DNA of 15,492 bases from Caryophanales bacterium UBA6331 (lineage in GTDB: Bacteria; Bacillota_I; Bacilli_A; RF39; UBA660). Below are positions 1-6,253 of the stretch, in pieces. The position numbers and the translations under genes were made by a program. Position 1 is the stretch's first letter. Each line of letters opens with the position of its first letter. Location of the stretch: assembly GCA_002438065.1 (NCBI GenBank), contig DJSP01000117.1:1-15492 (forward strand), in the 5' to 3' direction. The notes under the pieces are model-generated. The model was given only the letters and a program-made list of their open reading frames with translations, was not told the origin of the DNA and did no database searches.

Positions 1-56
1 TTTTTATGCGATTGCCATAAATATAATAAATCATACTAGCAATAATAAATTCTATT

Positions 57-65
57 TGATATAAT
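57..65 (+). promoter_or_regulatory. Candidate extended -10 promoter for tyrS leader
   Basis: A TGATATAAT string matches the extended -10 form (TG, one base, TATAAT at 60-65). No good -35 is visible; the best-spaced hexamer is TAGCAA at 37-42. Transcription would begin near 72. A second TATAAT at 22-27 would place its -35 outside the window, so an earlier start is possible. Confidence 0.5.
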
Positions 66-71
66 AACCTT

Positions 72-209
72 GTTAGCGATGAAAGGCCTTACAACCCTGG
101 AACTAAATCGAATAAATCACGTTACGATTAATAAGAGTATGAATAAAGTTCATAAACTAAGGTGGTACCGTGCATTAATCTGCACCCTTAGAATTAATGA
201 ACTTTTTTT
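72..209 (+). promoter_or_regulatory. T-box riboswitch leader of tyrS
   Basis: T-box leaders sense uncharged tRNA and switch between a terminator and an antiterminator ahead of aminoacyl-tRNA synthetase genes. The hallmark AAGGTGGTACCGTGC lies at 159-173, overlapping the 5' side of an intrinsic terminator that ends in a T run, 26 bases before tyrS. Uncharged tRNA-Tyr is the expected ligand, inferred from the gene. GCGATGAAAGG at 76-86 resembles the usual 5' start of Stem I, and a small hairpin is visible at 106-129 (AATCG/CGATT). I could not resolve a full Stem I; UAC triplets at 90-92 and 123-125 are possible specifiers. If transcription starts near 72 the leader is only about 138 nt, shorter than usual, so its 5' boundary is uncertain. 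Confidence 0.88.
145..209 (+). terminator. T-box leader terminator
   Basis: AAAGTTCAT (145-153) pairs with ATGAACTTT (197-205), followed by a T run. Inside, CTAAGG (157-162) pairs with CCTTAG (186-191) and GTGC with GCAC. The T-box at 159-173 lies within the 5' arms, so the antiterminator and this hairpin are mutually exclusive. Confidence 0.85.
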
Positions 210-234
210 ATTTAAAAAATAAGGAGGAATAAAA

Positions 235-1410
235 ATGACATTTTTTGAAGAATTAAAATGGAGAGGTGTAGTAAAAGATATAAGCTCACCTGAATTAGAA
301 GAAAAACTTAATAATGAATCTTTAACATTTTATCTAGGAACAGATCCAACAGCTGATTCACTACATATTGGTCATTATGCTTCATTTGTAACCGCTAAAA
401 GATTAGCAAGACATGGACATAAACCAATCATATTAGTTGGTGGGGCAACTGGATTAATCGGCGATCCTAGACCAACAGCCGAAAGAGAAATAATCTCTAA
501 AGAAACAGTTGCTAAAAATATTGAAGGATTAAAAAAACAAGTTAATCAACTATTAGAAGGAAAAGCCCAAATAGTTAATAATTATGAATGGATGAAAGAC
601 ATTACATTCTTAGATTTCTTAAGAGATGTAGGTAAATATATCAATGTTAATTATATGTTAAGTAAAGATATAATTAATCGTAGATTAGAAACAGGAATTA
701 CCTATGCTGAATTTTCTTATACATTAATGCAAGGATATGATTTTGTATATTTAAATAGAAATTACAATTGTACTTTACAAGCTGCTGGATCTGATCAGTG
801 GGGAAATATTACAACAGGTATTGAACTAGCAAGAAAAATGGATAATAAAGAAGTATATGGCTTTACAATGCCTTTAATTTTAGATGCAACTGGTAAAAAA
901 TTCGGTAAAAGTGAAGGAAATGCTCTATGGTTAGATGCTGAAAAAACAACACCTTATAAAATTTATCAATATTTAATTAATACCGATGATTCTAAAGTAA
1001 TAGAATACATAAAAGTATTTACATTCTTATCTAAAGAAGAAATCGAAGATATTGAAAAGAAATTTAATGAAAAACCAGAAGAGAGACTTGCTCAAAAAAC
1101 TTTAGCGTTCGAAGTTGTAAAAGATATTCATGGAATAGATGCTGCATTATCTGCTAAAGAAACTAGTGAGAAAATCTTTAAAGGTGAAGTTACAGATGAA
1201 ATGCCTACCATAGAAGTAAGTAATCATAACATCGTAGAATTATTAGTTGAATCTAAATTATTACCATCAAAAAGTGAAGCAAGAAGATTAATAATTCAAG
1301 GTGGTATAACAGTTAATAATGAAAAAGTAATTGATCCAAATGCAGAATTTAATGGTGAAATTATACTAAAAAAAGGTAAAAAGAATATTTATAAAATTAT
1401 TATTAAATAA
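235..1410 (+). CDS. tyrS: Tyrosine--tRNA ligase
   Basis: Cytosolic class I synthetase that activates tyrosine with ATP and charges tRNA-Tyr. Class I signatures are present: HIGH at residues 44-47 in a DSLHIGH context and KFGKS at 222-226. The tyrosine-pocket motif GSDQWGN is at 185-191. The C-terminal S4-type RNA-binding domain covers about 330-391, with the SKSEARRLIIQGG core at 345-357. At 391 residues it is slightly shorter than the common ~420 but looks complete. The ATG start follows an AAGGAGG site (221-227) at normal spacing. The T-box upstream couples expression to tRNA-Tyr charging. A hairpin terminator begins six bases after the stop, so the gene is probably monocistronic. Confidence 0.97.
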   Translation: MTFFEELKWRGVVKDISSPELEEKLNNESLTFYLGTDPTADSLHIGHYASFVTAKRLARHGHKPIILVGGATGLIGDPRPTAEREIISKETVAKNIEGLKKQVNQLLEGKAQIVNNYEWMKDITFLDFLRDVGKYINVNYMLSKDIINRRLETGITYAEFSYTLMQGYDFVYLNRNYNCTLQAAGSDQWGNITTGIELARKMDNKEVYGFTMPLILDATGKKFGKSEGNALWLDAEKTTPYKIYQYLINTDDSKVIEYIKVFTFLSKEEIEDIEKKFNEKPEERLAQKTLAFEVVKDIHGIDAALSAKETSEKIFKGEVTDEMPTIEVSNHNIVELLVESKLLPSKSEARRLIIQGGITVNNEKVIDPNAEFNGEIILKKGKKNIYKIIIK

Positions 1411-1415
1411 AATAA

Positions 1416-1454
1416 AAATACATAAGTTACTTCATTTCACTTATGTATTTTTTT
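1416..1454. terminator. Bidirectional terminator between tyrS and the EIIB-like gene
   Basis: A perfect 12-bp stem, AAATACATAAGT (1416-1427) with ACTTATGTATTT (1439-1450), has an 11-nt loop and a T run at 1448-1454. An A-rich flank at 1411-1418 provides the U run for the other strand. The stop codon of the convergent minus-strand gene (1427-1429) touches the left arm. Confidence 0.88.
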
Positions 1455-1738
1455 AATGTTTTAGCGTTAGGTCCAAATATAATTTTTAATTGATTTTCAA
1501 TTTCAACTATTCCTTTAGCGCCTAACTTAGTAATAGCATCTTTATCTGCTAAAGAAATATCTTTAAGTGTCACCTTCAATCTTGATACATTAACTTCATA
1601 ATCAAGAATATTATCTTTTCCACCTAAAGCTTGTACTAATTTATTAATTTCAAAAGTAAAGTTTTTCTTATTTAATTTAACAATTACTAATGAAATAATA
1701 AATAATACTGAAAATATTATTAAATATTGCCACCACAT
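1427..1738 (-). CDS. Membrane-anchored PTS EIIB-like protein lacking the active Cys
   Basis: A 103-residue protein with one N-terminal membrane helix (about 5-20), a short basic linker, then a domain resembling the glucose-family PTS EIIB fold. Family landmarks are recognisable: LVQALGGKDNI at 34-44, a VSRLKVTLKD strand at 51-60 matching the usual xTRLRVxxKD, LGAKGIVEI at 72-80, and a closing FGP at 88-90. In true EIIB the phosphorylated Cys immediately precedes xTRLR; here that position is Asn50. No Cys occurs anywhere in the protein, so phosphotransfer in the classical way is not possible. No EIIC domain is attached or adjacent. The start follows AGGTGA (plus-strand 1746-1751), and a minus-strand TATAAT lies at 1758-1763. 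The role is unknown; a sensory or structural use of the fold is a guess. Confidence 0.7.
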   Translation of the reverse strand: MWWQYLIIFSVLFIISLVIVKLNKKNFTFEINKLVQALGGKDNILDYEVNVSRLKVTLKDISLADKDAITKLGAKGIVEIENQLKIIFGPNAKTLKKYISEMK

Positions 1739-1788
1739 AAATTTATCACCTGTATTAATTATACTAAAAATTCCTTAAAAATAAAATC

Positions 1789-1815
1789 ACTAATTTATAA
1801 GTTAAACATAAAATA
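1789..1815 (+). promoter_or_regulatory. Candidate sigma-K type (mother-cell) promoter of the coat gene
   Basis: The sequence reads AC (1789-1790), 16 bases, then CATAAAATA (1807-1815). This matches the Bacillus sigma-K consensus AC-N16-CATANNNTA at every defined position. It lies 30 bases before a spore coat gene, which is the expected class of target. The related sigma-E -10 (CATA plus T) would fit almost as well. Confidence 0.6.
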
Positions 1816-1845
1816 TATTGAGAAATAATGAAAGGGTGAAATATT

Positions 1846-2310
1846 ATGTGTAATAATAACAATGATTCAAATAATAAAAACTGTATTGCTGAAATACTAA
1901 AAGTAATTTTACTTCTTCAACAAAATGCCTGTCCAGATAATTGCTTAGATTCATGTGATAGACCTATGCTTGGAGGAGGAACAAATTGCTTAGTATGTAA
2001 TACTAGACCAGTAATGTTATATACTTGTTGTGGTAATGGAGTACCTGTAAGTATGCCAACTACCAAGGATTCTACTGCAACATGTTCAAATCCATCATTA
2101 AATAGTTCATGTGATGGATGCTCAAATGTCTTTAGAGTAGAAAAGTTAGAAGGAAATTGTTGTACATTTAGAGTACTTGCTGTAAATCCAGATCAAAGTT
2201 GTTGTAATAGTCAACCATATATTGCAACAAATAGTTTCTTTACAATGAATTTAAATTGTTGTTGTATAATTAGATGCTTAAATGATTGCTATGTAGATTG
2301 TGTTTGTTAA
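1846..2310 (+). CDS. CotY/CotZ-family spore coat protein
   Basis: A 154-residue protein with 23 cysteines, the composition of CotY/CotZ/ExsY proteins that cross-link into the spore outer coat or exosporium. Recognisable family segments are CIAEILKVILLLQQNAC (13-29), CDRPMLG (37-43), CNTRPVMLYTC (51-61), FRVEKLEGNCCTFRVL (96-111), and a C-terminal stretch containing ATNSFFTMNLNCCCIIRCL (127-145). There is no signal peptide, which fits a protein made and assembled in the mother cell cytoplasm. A GGGTG ribosome site sits ahead of the ATG. A sigma-K-like promoter is upstream and a strong terminator downstream, so it is probably expressed alone, late in sporulation. CotY and CotZ cannot be told apart from this sequence. 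Confidence 0.9.
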   Translation: MCNNNNDSNNKNCIAEILKVILLLQQNACPDNCLDSCDRPMLGGGTNCLVCNTRPVMLYTCCGNGVPVSMPTTKDSTATCSNPSLNSSCDGCSNVFRVEKLEGNCCTFRVLAVNPDQSCCNSQPYIATNSFFTMNLNCCCIIRCLNDCYVDCVC

Positions 2311-2313
2311 ATA

Positions 2314-2344
2314 AAAAAATCACTTTGAATTAAGTGATTTTTTT
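2314..2344 (+). terminator. Terminator after the coat gene
   Basis: AAAAAATCACTT (2314-2325), loop TGAATT, and AAGTGATTTTTT (2332-2343), with a T run at 2338-2344. It begins four bases after the stop codon. Confidence 0.9.
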
Positions 2345-2385
2345 ATGTATTTTTTTAATATAAGAGAAGATGAGGAGGTGTACAT

Positions 2386-2478
2386 ATGAGTAAAAGAAAA
2401 TTTATAATAAGTATTTTACGTTATATCTGCATCATGCTGTTTTTAATAACAACTATGATTTATATCATACAAAAATAG
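2386..2478 (+). CDS. 30-residue single-helix membrane peptide
   Basis: A short ORF, MSKRKFIISILRYICIMLFL at residues 1-20 followed by ITTMIYIIQK. It has a basic N-terminus (SKRK) and one long hydrophobic helix (about 7-28), typical of tiny inner-membrane proteins. The GAGGAGGTG site at 2372-2380 is among the strongest in the window and is ideally spaced from the ATG, the main reason to believe it is translated. It lies 40 bases past the coat gene terminator, and an inverted repeat begins at its stop codon. No family is recognised. A role in sporulation is only suggested by the neighbour. Confidence 0.6.
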   Translation: MSKRKFIISILRYICIMLFLITTMIYIIQK

Positions 2479-2733
2479 ACACTTAATCAATTTGATTAAA
2501 TGTCAATCCAAACAATTTTAGGATAGACATTCAGCATTGCAAAACTAAATGTTCCTTTTTTATTATATGTAAGTTTCCCTTACAAATACATTGTAGCACA
2601 AATACTTTACTTTTACAATTCAATTGTAACGTGAGTATTTATTAATTCTAATGGTAAATGACATTTTGAAATATCAGTGTCACTTACTATTAGAATAAGA
2701 ATTAAATAATTTCTAAAAAGTTTATAAAAGATA
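2478..2733. repeat. Hairpin-rich gap with overlapping imperfect inverted repeats
   Basis: This 256-base stretch has no convincing ORF but contains several inverted repeats. GACACTTAATCA (2478-2489) pairs with TGATTAAATGTC (2493-2504) with one mismatch. 2499-2512 pairs imperfectly with 2518-2531 and so competes with the first hairpin. 2600-2620 pairs imperfectly with 2622-2640 around TTACAATT/AATTGTAA. 2645-2663 pairs with 2678-2696 over 19 bases, with one G-U pair and one mismatch. None has a T run. It could be a structured RNA, a leader, or the remains of a small mobile element. No transposase remnant or terminal direct repeat was found. Confidence 0.5.
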
Positions 2734-2762
2734 TTGTTAAAAAAAAATTTATATGTTATATT
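2734..2762 (+). promoter_or_regulatory. Promoter of the secreted-protein gene
   Basis: TTGTTA (2734-2739), a 17-base spacer, and TATATT (2757-2762), with TG one base before the -10 giving an extended -10. The start would be near 2769, leaving about 35 bases of leader before the ATG at 2804. Confidence 0.65.
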
Positions 2763-2803
2763 TAACTAGAAAATATACATGATAATAAAAGGAGTTGTTA
2801 TTT

Positions 2804-3616
2804 ATGAATAAAAAGATTATTTTTATGTTAACTGTAATATTTTTACTATTGCCATTCACAGTTTTAGCACTAGATAATGATAGTGTATTTGATATTGGCG
2901 ACAGTGTTTCGGTATCTTTTAATGGCAAAACGGATAGTGCTAATTTAATTGGATTTCACGTATTAAAAGGTTCAAGTGCCGGTGAATCAACTGTAACACT
3001 AATTTATGATGGTGTAATGTCAACACACGATGCAGATGGAACAATGCATGCACAAGTTCCTTTTCAATCAGCTGATACAACAAGTAGCAATTATTCTCAA
3101 TTTGCAGGAAGTTATGTAAAAACATTTTTAGAACAATCTGTTAAAGAAAATAATTGGATATTAGCATCATCAGCAAGATTGCTTGAAGAAAGTGATTTAA
3201 TGTTTTTAGGAATAGAAAAGGGAAGTGATGGCACTTACACTATTCCAACAAAATATGATTTTTTAAGACCTGTTGAATTTGAAACAACTATTTCTGCATC
3301 AACTACTGATTATTGGACTCAAATGGTAAGTGGTGATGATAGTGTTTATGTTGTAACAAAAGAAGGTAAAGATACAGCAAATAATATATCTGCTAAAATA
3401 GTTTCAAAAAGTGTAGCACCTACAGCCGATAATGCTTATTCAGTTAAACCTGTTGTTGTAGTTGATAAACAATATATTGTTTGTAACAATAGTAAACAAA
3501 CTGATAATGTTAAAACTGGTATTGAAGATTATTTCATATTATTTGGTGGAATTATCTTATTAGCTACTATTGGATACGTTGTTTCTAAGAAAAAAGATGC
3601 TTTCCAAAATATATAA
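2804..3616 (+). CDS. Secreted, surface-anchored protein of unknown function
   Basis: The ATG at 2804 is chosen over an upstream in-frame TTG (2795) because AAAGGAG (2788-2794) is correctly spaced only for 2804; this gives 270 residues. Residues 1-22 form a signal peptide (MNKK, hydrophobic core, VLA). The C-terminus carries NVKTG (235-239), a hydrophobic helix (about 243-260) and KKK (262-264), resembling an LPxTG-type sorting signal with a divergent motif; a simple membrane anchor is the alternative. In the middle, RLLEESDLMFLGI (126-138), a DYWTQ segment (169-173) and AYSVKPVVVVD (211-221) recall small surface domains with an RLLT...YWLRS...VRPV pattern. That resemblance is weak inference. 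No catalytic motif is recognised. It has its own promoter and terminator. Confidence 0.75.
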   Translation: MNKKIIFMLTVIFLLLPFTVLALDNDSVFDIGDSVSVSFNGKTDSANLIGFHVLKGSSAGESTVTLIYDGVMSTHDADGTMHAQVPFQSADTTSSNYSQFAGSYVKTFLEQSVKENNWILASSARLLEESDLMFLGIEKGSDGTYTIPTKYDFLRPVEFETTISASTTDYWTQMVSGDDSVYVVTKEGKDTANNISAKIVSKSVAPTADNAYSVKPVVVVDKQYIVCNNSKQTDNVKTGIEDYFILFGGIILLATIGYVVSKKKDAFQNI

Positions 3617-3622
3617 TTAGTT

Positions 3623-3653
3623 AAAGACAATAACAAAATATTGTCTTTTTTTT
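3623..3653 (+). terminator. Terminator after the secreted protein gene
   Basis: AAAGACAATA (3623-3632), loop ACAAAA, and TATTGTCTTT (3639-3648), with eight Ts to 3653. A perfect 10-bp stem. Confidence 0.9.
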
Positions 3654-3698
3654 ATTTAAAAAATATTATATAATTTATAATAGGATAGAGGAAGTTAC

Positions 3699-5405
3699 AT
3701 GATTAGAAAACTTAAAATAAGAACATTTTTAGTAGCGCTTATAACCTTATTTATAGGTTCTTTAACTATGTCTTATTCTATAATAAATAGTGATGATTTT
3801 TTAAAAAGTTTTAAAATTATAAACGTTTCCAATATAAGTACTAAATATCATGTGGAATTTGAAAAAACAAAATCAGCAGTAGAGTATGAAATAATTGTTT
3901 ATGATGAAGATAGTAATATCATTTCTGATGAAAAAACAACTGAAAACACTTTAGATATAAATATGCCAAACTTAAAATATGATGAAAAATATAAAATGCT
4001 AATATTTGCCTATGATAAATTAGGAGCAAGTATCACAGTTAAAAATCCTTATGAATTTACCTATACTGCGCCAACATTTAGTAAAGAAAATAATTTAGTA
4101 TTAGAAAATAATGAAGATTATACCTTATATATAGATGGCGATTTAGAAAATAAAAATTATGAAATTGGATTATTTGATGGAGAAACTTTAATTACTAAAG
4201 AAAGTATCAAAACTAATGAATATATTATTAAACAAAAATATTTTAATGGATTAAATCAAGTATTAACAGTTAAATTATTTGATGGTGATAGTGTCATTAA
4301 TACAATCAATTTATATTCAAATATATCTCCTATAAGTGATATAGCAATTGTTAGCCCTCAAAATGATGCTTTATTAGATTATCAAGATGTCCCTTTAACC
4401 TTTACCGGTGGAGATAATGCTAGCAATTATACTTTAGAAATTTATAAAGATGGAATTTTAATTAAAAGTGTTTCACTAACTCAAAATAGAGCTATAATAA
4501 GTTCTGAATTCTTTATGAAAGATAATAAATATACATTCAAAATAAAAGCCGATTACTTAGATTATGCATCATATAGTAAAGAAGCTATAGTTAACTTCCA
4601 AATGAAAGAAAAACCAACTCTTTTACCAGCTTATATAAATAGTAATCCAAATTACATAAAAGAAAATTCTTACTTAACAATATCTAATCCAAATAAAGGA
4701 GGAACTATCTATTATACCATTGATGGAAGTGAACCAACTGATGCTTCACCTGTTTATAAAGAACCAATTCAGATAAAAAATAATATGACATTAAAAACAA
4801 TTATTAAAGAAGATAAATATTATGATAGTACTGTTTCTACATTTAACTTAAACGTTGAAAATAAAACAGAATATAAAGTATATTTAAGTCCATCTAATCA
4901 AACTGGTAATCTTGGAGTTAAGGCTGTTGGCTATACAAATGAAGAAAAAGAAATGAATGATTTATCTAATTATATCGAAAAAAGATTAAAAGACTATAAT
5001 ATTAAAGTTTATCGTAATAATCCAAATGGTAATATTAATTTATGGGTAGCAGATTCAAGATATTATGGTGCCGATTTACATATTGCTATTCACTCAAATG
5101 CTAGCACAAACCATACTTCTAAAGGAGTAGAAACTTGGATTAATGATCAAACAAGTGACACATACAGTTTAGCCAATATGATTCAAAGTGATCTAATGAA
5201 TATCTACTACGATAAAGAAAATGGTAACCGAGGAGTTAAATATTCTAATGGTGCCTTAGGCGAAACAAGAATGCCTAAATTTGGTATTTTAGTAGAAGTT
5301 GCTCATCACGATTATGAAGAAGATGCTAAATGGATAATGAATAACAAAGAATTAATCGGTAATACTATCGCTGATTCAATTCTTAAATATTTTGGCATAA
5401 TTTGA
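3699..5405 (+). CDS. Secreted multidomain N-acetylmuramoyl-L-alanine amidase
   Basis: A 568-residue exported peptidoglycan hydrolase predicted to cleave the MurNAc-L-Ala bond. Residues 1-28 are a basic plus hydrophobic signal or anchor. Residues about 35-305 hold repeated beta-sandwich (Fn3/Ig-like) modules, judged from spacing of SxYxxEI-type strands. Residues about 307-386 match the chitobiase/hexosaminidase C-terminal type module, with IYYTIDGSEPTDASPVY at 337-353. The catalytic Amidase_3-like domain covers 391-568: YLSPSNQTGN (395-404), NEEKEMN (414-420) supplying the Glu ligand, HIAIHSNAS (461-469) supplying the His465 ligand, and LVEVAHHD (531-538) with catalytic Glu533. The usual DPGHGG His is replaced by a SPSNQ motif, which I associate with a clostridial-type subfamily. 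ATG start with GAGGAAG upstream; TGA stop. It probably shares a transcript with the downstream small ORF and gpsB. Confidence 0.88.
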   Translation: MIRKLKIRTFLVALITLFIGSLTMSYSIINSDDFLKSFKIINVSNISTKYHVEFEKTKSAVEYEIIVYDEDSNIISDEKTTENTLDINMPNLKYDEKYKMLIFAYDKLGASITVKNPYEFTYTAPTFSKENNLVLENNEDYTLYIDGDLENKNYEIGLFDGETLITKESIKTNEYIIKQKYFNGLNQVLTVKLFDGDSVINTINLYSNISPISDIAIVSPQNDALLDYQDVPLTFTGGDNASNYTLEIYKDGILIKSVSLTQNRAIISSEFFMKDNKYTFKIKADYLDYASYSKEAIVNFQMKEKPTLLPAYINSNPNYIKENSYLTISNPNKGGTIYYTIDGSEPTDASPVYKEPIQIKNNMTLKTIIKEDKYYDSTVSTFNLNVENKTEYKVYLSPSNQTGNLGVKAVGYTNEEKEMNDLSNYIEKRLKDYNIKVYRNNPNGNINLWVADSRYYGADLHIAIHSNASTNHTSKGVETWINDQTSDTYSLANMIQSDLMNIYYDKENGNRGVKYSNGALGETRMPKFGILVEVAHHDYEEDAKWIMNNKELIGNTIADSILKYFGII

Positions 5406-5434
5406 CGAACTCAAATCATAATCTTGGTGATATT

Positions 5435-5539
5435 ATGAGTGGCATTTTTAGACAAATGATTGAAAAAACCAAAGATTTAATAATCTATGAGAATATAATT
5501 AAAATTTTTGATGAACTTGACAAATCAAGTGATAAATAA
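5435..5539 (+). CDS. 34-residue ORF between the amidase and gpsB
   Basis: The ORF begins MSGIFRQMIEKTKDLI and ends DELDKSSDK. It is amphipathic and charged, without a membrane segment. It sits 30 bases after the amidase stop and 30 bases before the gpsB start, filling an otherwise empty gap. Its ribosome site is modest (TTGGTGA at 5424-5430, short spacing). No family is recognised. Position in a probable operon supports it; weak initiation and small size argue against it. Confidence 0.4.
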   Translation: MSGIFRQMIEKTKDLIIYENIIKIFDELDKSSDK

Positions 5540-5569
5540 TAAAATTATTGATAGTTAGAAGGTGTATGT

Positions 5570-5884
5570 GTGGAAGATAAATTATATCTTAATCCTGAAG
5601 AGATATTAAGACATGAATTTAAAATTGATGCAAGAGGTTATCGTATGCAAGAAGTAGATAGATACTTAGATATGGTAATTAGAGATTATACTGAACTAAT
5701 TAAAACTGTAAAATTACTAGAAACTGAAAATAAAAATTTAAGAGAAGATAATCGTAAAATAAGTGCAGAATATCGTCGCCTTAAAGAAGAAATTAGTGCT
5801 AGTGAAACAGGTATTCCAAATGGAAATACGGACCTTCTAAGAAGATTATCTAATTTAGAAAAAATAGTTTATGGTAAAGAATAA
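5570..5884 (+). CDS. gpsB: Cell division and cell-wall synthesis regulator GpsB
   Basis: A 104-residue DivIVA-like protein. In Firmicutes GpsB is a membrane-associated adaptor that moves penicillin-binding proteins between side wall and septum. The N-terminal DivIVA lipid-binding fold is clear: LNPEEILRHEFKIDARGYRM (7-26) then EVDRYLDMVIRDY (28-40). A coiled coil spans about 40-75. The short C-terminal trimerisation segment, LLRRLSNLEKIVYG (89-102), closely follows the family ending. The start is GTG, preceded by AGAAGGTG (5557-5564); an ATG at 5566 is out of frame and hits a stop after three more codons. rnpB follows immediately, the same gpsB-rnpB order as in Bacillus subtilis. Confidence 0.94.
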   Translation: MEDKLYLNPEEILRHEFKIDARGYRMQEVDRYLDMVIRDYTELIKTVKLLETENKNLREDNRKISAEYRRLKEEISASETGIPNGNTDLLRRLSNLEKIVYGKE

Positions 5885-6220
5885 TATTTTAGGCAAACGC
5901 TGCATTTAATGTAGAGGAAAGTCCATGCTCACAAAGTCTGAGATGACTTTAAAGTTCACGCTAAGGGAAAAAATAACCTTAGGTAGCAAATTGCTAACGG
6001 CTTCGAAATAACCTCAAATGGTTAAATTAGATATAAAAGTGCCAAAGAGACGAGTTTACTTGGAAACGAGTAAGGTGGAACGTGGTAAACCCCGTGAGTG
6101 AGAAACCCAAATTATGGTAGGGGAGTCTTATACTTGCCAAATGAAGTAAGTATAGGAATCGAAAGATAGATAAATGTTTGCCACCCTTTAAGGGTACAGA
6201 ACATGGCTTATTAAATATTA
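5883..6220 (+). ncRNA. rnpB: RNase P RNA (bacterial type B)
   Basis: The catalytic RNA that trims 5' leaders from pre-tRNAs. Conserved core blocks appear in order: GAGGAAAGTCCATGCTC (5914-5930, P4 5' side), GTGCCA plus AGAGACGAG (6039-6054), GGTGGAACG (6074-6082), GGTAAACCCCG (6084-6094), GAGAAACCCAAA (6100-6111), AGATAGATAA (6164-6173), and ACAGAACATGGCTTA (6196-6210, P4 3' side). The end helix P1 is AATATTT (5883-5889) with AAATATT (6213-6219), followed by a T run that would end transcription. The 5' end overlaps the gpsB stop codon by a base or two, so the exact start is approximate. At about 338 nt it is shorter than the ~400 nt RNA of B. subtilis, implying trimmed peripheral helices. Confidence 0.97.
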
Positions 6221-6253
6221 TTTTTTTATTTATAATAAAAGGAGTGAATTAAA

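Noticed and set aside
2795..2806. TTG at 2795 as start of the secreted protein
   Set aside because: It directly abuts AAAGGAG with no spacing; the ATG at 2804 has normal spacing and gives a standard signal peptide.
2940..3125. 61-residue minus-strand ORF (His/Leu-rich)
   Set aside because: Antisense shadow of the secreted protein; skewed composition and no initiation signal.
6231..6236. TATAAT upstream of rodZ as a promoter
   Set aside because: Transcription would begin near 6243, inside the ribosome site, and no -35 is present; read-through or an upstream start is more likely.
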